Below, piece by piece: positions 1 through 6,279 of a DNA stretch of 10,036 nt. Origin of the DNA: an uncultured Altererythrobacter sp. (GTDB taxonomy: Bacteria > Pseudomonadota > Alphaproteobacteria > Sphingomonadales > Sphingomonadaceae); contig CALFEA010000024.1 of the NCBI GenBank assembly GCA_937950385.1, positions 1-10,036 of the forward strand. The letters run 5' to 3'. The notes below the pieces were generated by a model that made no database searches, was not told the DNA's origin, and saw only the letters and a program-made list of their open reading frames with translations. Made by a program: the position numbers and the translations under genes. Numbering within the stretch: the stretch's first letter is position 1; each line of letters opens with the position of its first letter.

Positions 1-767
1 ATGAAGTGGCGCAAATGATGGGCGGTCTGGCCTATATGACCGGCGAGCCCGGCAAACCCACACGCGCCGGCGCTAGCGTTATTGACGTAACCGGCGGCAT
101 GTTCGGGGTGATCGGCGTGCTGGCTGCATTGGAAGAACGTCACCGCACAGGCAAAGGGCAAAAAGTCGTCGCCAGCCTATTTGAAACAACCACTTACCTT
201 GTTGGTCAGCATATGGCGCAATATGCCGTTACCGGCGCGCCTGCTGCCCCTATGCCAGCGCGCATTTCCGCTTGGGCGGTGTATGACGTGTTCCAAACCA
301 AGGATGAGCCCGTCTTCATCGGAGTGGTTACCGATGCTTTGTGGGAGAAGTTCTGTAAGCTGTTCGCGCTTGATGATTTATGGGCAGATGAAAGCCTGCG
401 CGAGAACAATCAACGCGTACAAGCGCGCGACCGGATCATACCTGAGATACGGGCCCTGATTGGCCAAATGACCGCAGATGAAGTGATCCAAAAGCTAGAT
501 GGATCAGGATTGCCTTTCGCCCCCATTGGAAAACCCGAAGACCTTTTCGATGATCCGCATTTAGCGCAAGGCGGCCTAGAAGACGTAACGCTGGACAATG
601 GCACCAAGGTTCAATTGCCAACCATCCCGTTGCAAATGGATGGCAAGCGCATTGGCACTCCGCAGCAATTGCCGAAGGCAGGCGCGGATCAAACCGAAGT
701 GCTCAGAGACCTAGGCTATAGCGAAGAAAAAATAGCAGAGTTGCGTTCAAGTGGAGCAATGACATGA
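1..767 (+). CDS. CaiB/BaiF family (class III) CoA-transferase, 5'-truncated by window edge
   Basis: Class III CoA-transferases move CoA between carboxylic acids (some relatives are acyl-CoA racemases) and act in the cytoplasm as interlocked dimers. About 254 residues are visible, roughly the C-terminal two thirds of a family usually near 380-400 aa. The visible part opens with EVAQMMGGLAYMTGEPGKP, matching the family's D-x-x-x-Q-A-x-x-G-L-x-x-x-T-G-x-P block. RAGASVIDVTGGMFGVIG and the TGKGQKVVASLFE segment follow, also typical. By alignment the catalytic Asp is the residue just before EVAQ; its codon begins one base before the window and bases 1-2 are AT, which fits GAT. The reading frame is open from base 3, so an internal GTG or ATG start near base 6 would be wrong. 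The stop overlaps the next gene by ATGA. The acyl substrate cannot be inferred. Confidence 0.9.
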   Translation, partial: EVAQMMGGLAYMTGEPGKPTRAGASVIDVTGGMFGVIGVLAALEERHRTGKGQKVVASLFETTTYLVGQHMAQYAVTGAPAAPMPARISAWAVYDVFQTKDEPVFIGVVTDALWEKFCKLFALDDLWADESLRENNQRVQARDRIIPEIRALIGQMTADEVIQKLDGSGLPFAPIGKPEDLFDDPHLAQGGLEDVTLDNGTKVQLPTIPLQMDGKRIGTPQQLPKAGADQTEVLRDLGYSEEKIAELRSSGAMT

Positions 768-1378
768 GAAAACTGATTTTGACAATTACCGGATTGCTTC
801 TTGCTGGATGCGGAAGCGCGGACTCTATGCCAGTGGAGGAGGACACTAAAGGCTCACCCCAAACCGCAAATCGCGCCATGGAGGGCGTGGATATTACCGA
901 ACGCCTCCCGACCGACATTCGCCGCGCTTCGATCGTTGTTCGCGATATGGATCGTAGCCTTGAATTCTATCGCGACGTGCTCGGCCTCGAAATAAATTAC
1001 GACACAGTGGTAGAGCTGTCGGGCGTAAATTTGCCTGTGGGCGAGCCGGGCGCCAAAGCGCGCTTGGTGCTGCTCAATGGCAATGATCCCTATGTCGGTT
1101 GGGTCGGCTTGCTGCACCCGTTTGAACCTGAATTGGAAGGAGCGGACGAACCCTATCCAACACGTCTAGCGCCAGGAACTGCCTTTCTAGTGGTCAATAC
1201 CGAAGATGCGGAGACAACTTGCGCAGCGGCCAAGAAATTGGAAGGCGTAACGATGACCGGACCAACCCGCTTGCAAGTTTATCCAGGACGCGATGGCCGT
1301 CCCGATATAAATGTGCGGGGATGCAATGTGTTTGACCCCAATGGCGTAGCGGTCGAAATCAACCAGCTATTGAATTAA
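764..1378 (+). CDS. VOC/glyoxalase-fold lipoprotein
   Basis: 204 aa. The first 16 residues form a lipoprotein signal peptide: basic MRK, a hydrophobic stretch, then the lipobox LLAGC with Cys16. Gly-Ser follows the Cys, so no Asp+2 inner-membrane retention signal is present, and outer-membrane anchoring facing the periplasm is likely. After a polar linker (about 17-50), residues 51-204 form a VOC domain: IRRASIVVRDMDRSLEFYRD is the first beta-alpha unit and VFDPNGVAVEINQ the last strand. Arg54 stands where metal-dependent VOC enzymes have His; the last-strand Glu is kept. The start ATG overlaps the CoA-transferase stop (ATGA) and has GGAG upstream, so the two are probably co-translated. An exported VOC protein is unusual; a periplasmic ligand-binding or lyase role is possible, but the function is unknown. 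Confidence 0.82.
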   Translation: MRKLILTITGLLLAGCGSADSMPVEEDTKGSPQTANRAMEGVDITERLPTDIRRASIVVRDMDRSLEFYRDVLGLEINYDTVVELSGVNLPVGEPGAKARLVLLNGNDPYVGWVGLLHPFEPELEGADEPYPTRLAPGTAFLVVNTEDAETTCAAAKKLEGVTMTGPTRLQVYPGRDGRPDINVRGCNVFDPNGVAVEINQLLN

Positions 1379-2178
1379 CGCCGTAAGGCATCGACCACAG
1401 CTGATGCTGTCAACGAGGCCGTTTCATCAAGCACAGCGCGCGTGATATCGAGCCGTTCGATAAGCTTTGCATTGGGGATGAGCAAAGCGGCTCTCCGCGT
1501 GGCTTCCAGGAGGCCCGATTTCGAGGCGATCACTGTTGTATAGGCGCCCAGAGAAGCAAAGCGTTCTTCCAAAGGATAACTGAAGCCTGCGTAGAAACCA
1601 GCATTCATCGCTTCGCCATGGCGCAGCTGCTCGACGAACATCGAAAGGCTGCGCTCCATTCCTTGGCTGGCAATTCTTCTGGTAATCCCACGTTCCCAAG
1701 CAGGCGTAAGGCTCTCCAGATCAGAGGTAAATCCGGGCGGCGCAGCGTTTGCTTGAAGCAGTTGAGCCCGCGCACTTGGTTCAAAAGCAGGCACATCGCA
1801 GAGCACAAGCCGCCCAACGCCAACAGCATCCATCAGCGCCATTTCCGCCGCGACCAAACATCCGGTATGAAAGCCAAACAGGTCTACAGAGGCACCCCCA
1901 CAAAGCGGAGGAATGAGCGCCGCCATAGCCTCTGCATAGTCTGAAATTTGCGCATCAGCTTTGAAGGCATGCGATCCGCCATGGCCAGGATAATCGGGCG
2001 CGATCACCAGCCGGTCCTCGGCCAAAAGCGGCATAATCTGGGTAAACGCCAACCCGCTGAATGGTGCAGGATGCAAGCAGATCAGCGGCGGCGCATTGCC
2101 CGCCTCGCCTACCATGCGATAATGCAATTGACCTTTCGGTCCATCGGCATAACCGCAAGTCACTCCCTTTGGGATCAC
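1375..2178 (-). CDS. Alpha/beta-hydrolase-fold protein with His at the nucleophile position
   Basis: 267 aa, last gene of the operon. Fold markers are visible: PPLICLHPAPFSG (residues 30-42, the oxyanion-loop region, HP rather than HG), APDYPGHGGS (60-69) and the nucleophile elbow DLFGFHTGCLVAAEMA (99-114). The elbow normally reads G-x-S-x-G, but here it is GFHTG, placing His104 where Ser, Asp or Cys is expected. No obvious catalytic His is seen near the C-terminus, where the segment LIERLDITRAVLDE would normally hold it, and the usual acid loop reads ASKSGLL. It may therefore be a non-hydrolytic member with binding or lyase-like function. The start is GTG: it makes a GTGA overlap with the MFS stop and has AGGGA six bases upstream. 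Its stop overlaps that of the convergent lipoprotein gene. Confidence 0.85.
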   Translation of the reverse strand: MIPKGVTCGYADGPKGQLHYRMVGEAGNAPPLICLHPAPFSGLAFTQIMPLLAEDRLVIAPDYPGHGGSHAFKADAQISDYAEAMAALIPPLCGGASVDLFGFHTGCLVAAEMALMDAVGVGRLVLCDVPAFEPSARAQLLQANAAPPGFTSDLESLTPAWERGITRRIASQGMERSLSMFVEQLRHGEAMNAGFYAGFSYPLEERFASLGAYTTVIASKSGLLEATRRAALLIPNAKLIERLDITRAVLDETASLTASAVVDALRR

Positions 2179-3533
2179 CGGGTTCCCTCGTTCAATCTTT
2201 CAATCTGCTCTTGGTAAAGTCGGCGCGTGGCAGGCATCAATATGAACGGCAAAATCGCGAATAGCACTGGCACCGTCGCGACAGCATAGCGGATATTCTC
2301 TTCCCCGTAGACCAGGCTGGAAAGATAGCCGGTGGCAATCGGGCCCAAAGCGCCAAACCAACTTATCGCCAAGTAGTATAGCGCAACCACCTGTCCGCGA
2401 ATTTGCGAGGGTGTAATCGCCAATAGCGCCGTCACACCAACGGCAGAGACGATACCGATCCCAACAGTGTTCAAGCACAAAACCACAATCGCGAGTTCGG
2501 CTGAAGGCATAAAATAGGGCAGTACAGCCGTTGGAACCATAATGAAAAAACCGAGATAAAGGATCTTGAGCGGGGCATCGGTCACTCCCTTAGTAGTCAT
2601 CCGGTCAGAAATGCTGCCAAAAATCATCATATTGATCGGGCCGATAACCAGCAAAAGAATGCCATTGATCAGCGCATATTTCTCTGCGGGCCAGCCCCAT
2701 GTTCGTTCAAATGTAGCGGCCAATAAGCCTTGGCTATAAGCAATCGCTGTCATGCAGCAAACGACCATGATGAAACCGAAATACAGCCAAAAATTCTTAA
2801 AGATGTATTTCAGCGCATCGAAGAAACTGCTGCCTCCGATAATTTCCTCAGACACGGTAGCCGGTCTGCGAACTGGCTCCTTGATGAACAGGAAAATGAG
2901 GGCAAAAATCAGACCAGGTAAGCCGACTACGATCAGAATGAAACGCCAAGGGCTCAGCTCTCCAAAAAGGGGAAGGGATTGAGTCTCGCCTGATGAGGCA
3001 ATTGCAATAATCGCCGCTGTCAGCAGCGATGCTAACCCGGCGCCAATTGGCAAAGCAGAGGAATAAAACGCGATTGGTTTTGCACGCTTTTCCGGCGGAA
3101 AACTATCGCCAATCATCGAGAATGTCGCTGGACTCAGCGTCGCCTCACCCACGCCAACACTCATCCGGGCGGCGAACAATTGAGTGAAATTCTTGGCTAG
3201 CCCAGTCGCGACGGTTGCTGCTGACCAAAGCGCAATCCCAATCGAAACGATCCACACGCGGTGCCCTCTGTCGATTAGCCAACCCATAAAAATCCCGACA
3301 AAACCGTAGATGATGGTGAATGCGCTGAGCAGCCAACCCACTTGAATGTCTGTTAGTGCAAACTCTGCTTTTATCGGCTCAACCAAGTAGTTGAGGACAT
3401 AACGGTCTACAAAGCTGAAGATGTAAGCAAAGGTTAGCATCACGACGAGGAACCAGCCGCCTGCGGCACTGGGGTAAGGTTTTGCGGAGCCCGCTACTGC
3501 GCCTTCCGCATCGTCGATAGCGTTAGCGCTCAT
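2175..3533 (-). CDS. MFS transporter, Spns-like
   Basis: 452 aa, the normal length for a 12-helix major facilitator carrier in the inner membrane. After a polar N-terminus (about 1-25), helix 1 ends in FVDRYVLNYLVEPI (41-54). The MFS motif A loop between helices 2 and 3 reads GWLIDRGHR (84-92). Helix 4 carries the R-x-x-x-G-x-G-E-A pattern (RMSVGVGEA, 123-131), followed by SFPPEKRAK. These signatures recall the Spns/spinster-like branch common in sphingomonads, often found in catabolic clusters. Later hydrophobic segments complete two six-helix bundles, separated by a charged loop near FIKEPVRRP. The start ATG overlaps the preceding VOC stop (ATGA), with a GGGAG-type ribosome site. It probably imports the operon substrate or exports a product; direction and ligand are unknown. 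Confidence 0.92.
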   Translation of the reverse strand: MSANAIDDAEGAVAGSAKPYPSAAGGWFLVVMLTFAYIFSFVDRYVLNYLVEPIKAEFALTDIQVGWLLSAFTIIYGFVGIFMGWLIDRGHRVWIVSIGIALWSAATVATGLAKNFTQLFAARMSVGVGEATLSPATFSMIGDSFPPEKRAKPIAFYSSALPIGAGLASLLTAAIIAIASSGETQSLPLFGELSPWRFILIVVGLPGLIFALIFLFIKEPVRRPATVSEEIIGGSSFFDALKYIFKNFWLYFGFIMVVCCMTAIAYSQGLLAATFERTWGWPAEKYALINGILLLVIGPINMMIFGSISDRMTTKGVTDAPLKILYLGFFIMVPTAVLPYFMPSAELAIVVLCLNTVGIGIVSAVGVTALLAITPSQIRGQVVALYYLAISWFGALGPIATGYLSSLVYGEENIRYAVATVPVLFAILPFILMPATRRLYQEQIERLNEGTR

Positions 3534-3985
3534 GCTCCCGCCTCAGGGATAAAGTAAATCACTACCAAATTGTCATCAAAATCCACGATCCCGATTTCGC
3601 GACCAACCCGTCCATCGTGAGTTTTGAGCACTTCTTCTGGATAGACCAGCAAGCCCAAATCCCGCGCACCCGCCATGACCTCATCACAATCCTGAACCTC
3701 CAACACAATCGCGCTGCGACGTGGGTAAGGCACCGGTGCGAGATCGGTCTTAGCAATCTCGGTCAGCGCCATTACGCGTTCCTGACCCGGTAGGCTAAGC
3801 GTTACAAAGCCCAGCTCCGCATCTTCGGAAATATCAAACACACTTCTGGAATAACTTTTCGGATTATCACCCAAGCGAAAGGCCACTTCAAAGCCTAAGA
3901 TGCCTTCGTAAAATGTCAGCGCTTTGTCCAGATCAGCGACAACAAAATTGCCGCGCTGGAATCTCACAGGAGGCTTCTGGTTCAT
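3530..3985 (-). CDS. VOC (glyoxalase/bleomycin-resistance fold) protein, 151 aa
   Basis: A single VOC module of paired beta-alpha-beta-beta-beta units. VRFQRGNFVVADLDKALTFY is the first unit and GIVDFDDNLVVIYFIPEA the last strand. Metal-dependent members (glyoxalase I, extradiol dioxygenases) use a first-strand His and a last-strand Glu. Here these positions hold Arg11 and Tyr (VVIYF), so metal catalysis of the usual type looks lost. A binding or isomerase-like role is possible, but no substrate is evident. Start choice: an ATG two codons upstream (3991) lies directly against AAAGGA, too close for use. The ATG at 3985 has six bases between AGGA and the start, and makes an ATGA overlap with the oxidoreductase stop like the neighbouring junctions. 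Translation is probably coupled to both neighbours. Confidence 0.85.
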   Translation of the reverse strand: MNQKPPVRFQRGNFVVADLDKALTFYEGILGFEVAFRLGDNPKSYSRSVFDISEDAELGFVTLSLPGQERVMALTEIAKTDLAPVPYPRRSAIVLEVQDCDEVMAGARDLGLLVYPEEVLKTHDGRVGREIGIVDFDDNLVVIYFIPEAGA

Positions 3986-5070
3986 ATCCATTCCTTTGGT
4001 TCGCCGCGCACTTCACAGCATTGGACACCGATATTTGTCCCGTAATAGAGGTTCGCAAGCGCGCGCGGCATAGTTTGAAAGCCGTGCGCAATATCCTGCA
4101 CCGGTTTGAGTTTTCCGTCTTTGATCCAGCCCGCTAAATCATCCATAACTGCATCCCAGCGGTCCAAATGATTATAGACGAAGAAGCCGCGCATAATGCT
4201 GTCGGTGGCACGCAGGCGCGTGTAATTGGACAGCTTAAACGGATCATCACGTGTATATTCACTGATTGAGCCGCACAAAACTATGCGGGCATTCATGCGC
4301 AAGCGCTCCAAACAAGCCTCTAACGTTTCTCCGCCAACATTGTCGAAATAAAGATCGATCCCTTCAGGCCGCAGCGCGTCCAGCATTGCTCCAATATCAT
4401 CCGATTTGTAGTCAATCGTGGCACTACATCCATGCTCCCGGATGAAATCGCATTTTTCCGGCCCACCCGCCATACCTATGACATCGCAGCCGGCGACATT
4501 TGCAGCCAACTGGCTGACCATGGAGCCAACCCCGCCTGCTGCGCCAGAGAGCACCATGCGGTCGCCTTCTTTGGGATTGCCGCAAGCGAAAAAACCAGCA
4601 AAAGCGGACAGTCCCGTCATACCAAGGACACCTGCGCCCAATGCCGCCGGAAGCCCGTTCTTTGGCATAGCGAAAAACTTTTCCTGTGCTGTCATTCGGC
4701 TGACTTTGTAGGTCTGCCAGCCAATCTGACCCTGCACGATTTGACCCTCTTGCCAGTCGGGATGACGGCTCTTGATGATTTGCGCGACACCGCGCCCATG
4801 GATCACATCTCCGATAGACAAGGGCGCGTCGCCGGTGCGGGCGGTCGCCTGCATATAGAAGCGCATCACCGGGGCAAGGCCCAAATAGAGCGTGCGAAGC
4901 AGCACCTCTCCCTCGCCCACATCGGGTATGTCTTCTGCATGAAAACCGAAGTCTTGTGGAGTTACATTGCCTTGAGGGCGGCGCGCGATCCGCCATTGAT
5001 AGTTCGCGTCGTCATCCACCTGATACTCTGCATGCACGGCGAACGCATCAAGAGCATCCGCTTCGGCCAT
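3982..5070 (-). CDS. NADP-dependent oxidoreductase, MDR superfamily (CurA/PTGR-like)
   Basis: 362 aa, zinc-independent medium-chain dehydrogenase/reductase. The N-terminal GroES-like part includes APVMRFYM (66-73) and VIHGRGVAQIIKS (89-101). Then come GMTGLSAFAGF (150-160) and the Rossmann dinucleotide loop SGAAGGVGSMV (175-185, A-x-x-G-x-x-G type), followed by FDNVGGETL (242-250), which is characteristic of the curcumin-reductase / prostaglandin-reductase / leukotriene B4 dehydrogenase group. Relatives reduce the C=C bond of alpha,beta-unsaturated ketones or aldehydes with NADPH in the cytosol. No zinc-binding Cys cluster is seen. The ATG at 5070 shares one base with the preceding VOC stop (TGATG); a TTG one codon upstream is less likely. 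It probably reduces an enone intermediate of the pathway, which is inference from the family and context. Confidence 0.92.
   Translation of the reverse strand: MAEADALDAFAVHAEYQVDDDANYQWRIARRPQGNVTPQDFGFHAEDIPDVGEGEVLLRTLYLGLAPVMRFYMQATARTGDAPLSIGDVIHGRGVAQIIKSRHPDWQEGQIVQGQIGWQTYKVSRMTAQEKFFAMPKNGLPAALGAGVLGMTGLSAFAGFFACGNPKEGDRMVLSGAAGGVGSMVSQLAANVAGCDVIGMAGGPEKCDFIREHGCSATIDYKSDDIGAMLDALRPEGIDLYFDNVGGETLEACLERLRMNARIVLCGSISEYTRDDPFKLSNYTRLRATDSIMRGFFVYNHLDRWDAVMDDLAGWIKDGKLKPVQDIAHGFQTMPRALANLYYGTNIGVQCCEVRGEPKEWI
3992..3997 (-). promoter_or_regulatory. Ribosome binding site AAAGGA deciding the start of the 151-aa VOC gene
   Basis: On the minus strand AAAGGA abuts an ATG at 3991 with no spacing, but sits six bases before the ATG at 3985. 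The second ATG is therefore the better start and also makes the ATGA overlap with the upstream stop. Confidence 0.7.
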
Positions 5071-5561
5071 CAATCGCGGACCCGCAACAATTGGTTCACT
5101 TCAAAGAAATTGCCATCCAGATCCCAAAAGCTCGCACCGATCATATCCTTTTGCTTCCCATCAGCGCCCGTCACCGTCCATTCAAGCGGTTCGGCATGAA
5201 TACGCGATCCAGCAGCTCTGGCCCGCTCAACAGCGGCACTTGTTCCCTTGGATTGGATAACAAATATCGGCGTACCAAATGGAATTTGTGTCGGAAGCTC
5301 ACTAGGAATATCCTCGCGCACCGGATCGACCCATTGAAGTAATCCGATCATGCCAATCAAATCATCCTCTGCTTTCATTATTACCAGTCTAGTGGAATCG
5401 CCTTTCTTACCGGTAGCGAGCTGAGTGCCTGACAGGATAAAAGGCGTATCCATCCAACGAGACATGCCCAGCACATCTTCATACCAGCGCGCAGCCATTT
5501 CGGCATCGCGCACCATGACGGTGGTGCGCTTTATAACTTCGGTTGGGACCATGTCAGCCAT
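5070..5561 (-). CDS. VOC (glyoxalase-fold) protein, 163 aa
   Basis: One VOC domain. The first unit is EVIKRTTVMVRDAEMAARWY and the last strand is FWDLDGNFFEVNQLL. The first-strand metal His is replaced by Arg12, while the last-strand Glu is kept. In layout it resembles the lipoprotein VOC at the left of the window: both have a G-x-x-G-L-L segment after the third strand and end in E-(I/V)-N-Q-L-L, so they are probably paralogues. Start choice: the open frame begins at a TTG at 5591, but the ATG at 5561 has a GGAGG six bases upstream and overlaps the DUF1330 stop by only 8 bp, so I use it. The stop shares a base with the oxidoreductase start. The reaction is unknown; a small carbonyl or aromatic ligand is a reasonable guess for the fold. 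Confidence 0.87.
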   Translation of the reverse strand: MADMVPTEVIKRTTVMVRDAEMAARWYEDVLGMSRWMDTPFILSGTQLATGKKGDSTRLVIMKAEDDLIGMIGLLQWVDPVREDIPSELPTQIPFGTPIFVIQSKGTSAAVERARAAGSRIHAEPLEWTVTGADGKQKDMIGASFWDLDGNFFEVNQLLRVRD

Positions 5562-5871
5562 TGAGAGCCTCCAAAATACTTGGCGCCTCAATCAGCAAGA
5601 CCTGACAATCAGCGATATCCTGGCGCAGCTTTTTCACCTCAACATACTCTTCGCTGTTCCAAAAGCGCAGCGCTGCCTCCTTGTTGGTCCATTCGGAAAT
5701 GACCATCGATGCAGCATCGCCAAACTCGCCTTCAAGCAGTTGTGCCCCTGGCCCTCGCAGCACATATTTGCCGCCAAATTGTGCAACCAGTTTTCCAGCA
5801 GCGGCTCCATAGCCTTTTATGAAGGCATCACGGTCATTGATCTTCGCTGTAACGATCATATAGGCAGGCAT
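5554..5871 (-). CDS. DUF1330 family protein (dimeric alpha/beta-barrel fold)
   Basis: 105 aa, the usual length for DUF1330. The start PAYMIVTAKINDRDAFIKGY, the central FGGKYVLRGPGAQLLEGEF and the later SEWTNKEAALRFWNSEEY are the family's hallmarks. DUF1330 proteins adopt a ferredoxin-like dimeric alpha/beta-barrel fold like small heme-free monooxygenases and EthD proteins, but most have no proven activity. The ATG is well placed, with AAGGA six bases upstream. There is a 48-bp gap to the preceding gene, the only non-overlapping junction in the operon. The 3' end overlaps the VOC gene by 8 bp. It may bind or rearrange a pathway intermediate; this rests on fold and company only. Confidence 0.9.
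   Translation of the reverse strand: MPAYMIVTAKINDRDAFIKGYGAAAGKLVAQFGGKYVLRGPGAQLLEGEFGDAASMVISEWTNKEAALRFWNSEEYVEVKKLRQDIADCQVLLIEAPSILEALNG
5568..5572 (-). promoter_or_regulatory. Ribosome binding site GGAGG deciding the start of the 163-aa VOC gene
   Basis: On the minus strand GGAGG is followed by CTCTCA and then ATG at 5561. This full Shine-Dalgarno core with six-base spacing argues against the longer reading from a TTG at 5591. It lies inside the end of the DUF1330 gene. Confidence 0.75.
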
Positions 5872-5919
5872 AGTGGTTCCTTTGAAAGGTTTGCAGAATT
5901 ACCAGGCTTGGCCGCTTGT

Positions 5920-6279
5920 TTACTCGCGAGAGAGTTTCTCAACCCATTCCTCGATCGGTGGATCTTCGGCTTCCAAAGCTTCAAGTTCTTGCTGAAATCC
6001 ACGCATCACACGTGCCACATAGGCGCGAGTGGCAAGCCCGCGTTCTTCGCCAGCTTTTCGGTCAGGCACATAGGTCTCGATATCTTCGCGCGAAATGGTG
6101 CCGGTTTCGTCAAGTAAGCGCTCTACCGTATCGCTGCGGTCGCGCAGAACGGAGACTTCTGCGACCAGCGCCATGACCACAGAATAAAGCCGGTCTACAG
6201 CGGCATCATCGAAATACTCAGGTCGCTTGCCTTTGGCCCGCTTTCCGGAAGCCGCGATCCAATCCAGCTCTTCGGTCAT
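5920..6279 (-). CDS. Conserved-looking hypothetical protein, 119 aa, mostly helical
   Basis: I do not recognise a named family. The protein starts MTEELDWIAASGKRAKGKRP, a short basic head, followed by acidic, Leu/Val/Arg-rich stretches with helical character and no Cys, signal peptide or membrane segment. A middle part (about 35-75) with regular Leu/Val spacing could form a coiled coil; the C-terminus is strongly acidic (ELEALEAEDPPIEEW). Start choice: the frame is open to a further ATG at 6330, but the ATG at 6279 makes an ATGA overlap with the methyltransferase stop and has GAGG nearby. The tight coupling to the methyltransferase suggests a partner or regulatory subunit, for example a helical accessory protein. 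That is inference from position alone. Confidence 0.75.
   Translation of the reverse strand: MTEELDWIAASGKRAKGKRPEYFDDAAVDRLYSVVMALVAEVSVLRDRSDTVERLLDETGTISREDIETYVPDRKAGEERGLATRAYVARVMRGFQQELEALEAEDPPIEEWVEKLSRE

Noticed and set aside
4432..5199. Open + strand frame of 255 codons opposite the MDR oxidoreductase
   Set aside because: It lies antisense to a clear enzyme gene, its translation shows no known motif, and it is best explained as a shadow of the coding strand.
5879..5893. Short palindrome CCTTTGAAAGG upstream of the DUF1330 gene
   Set aside because: Five-base arms with one central base cannot form a stable hairpin, and part of it is the ribosome binding site.
5425..6117. Open + strand frame of 230 codons opposite the VOC, DUF1330 and 119-aa genes
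   Set aside because: It runs across three minus-strand genes with good ribosome sites and conserved motifs; its translation has no recognisable domain.
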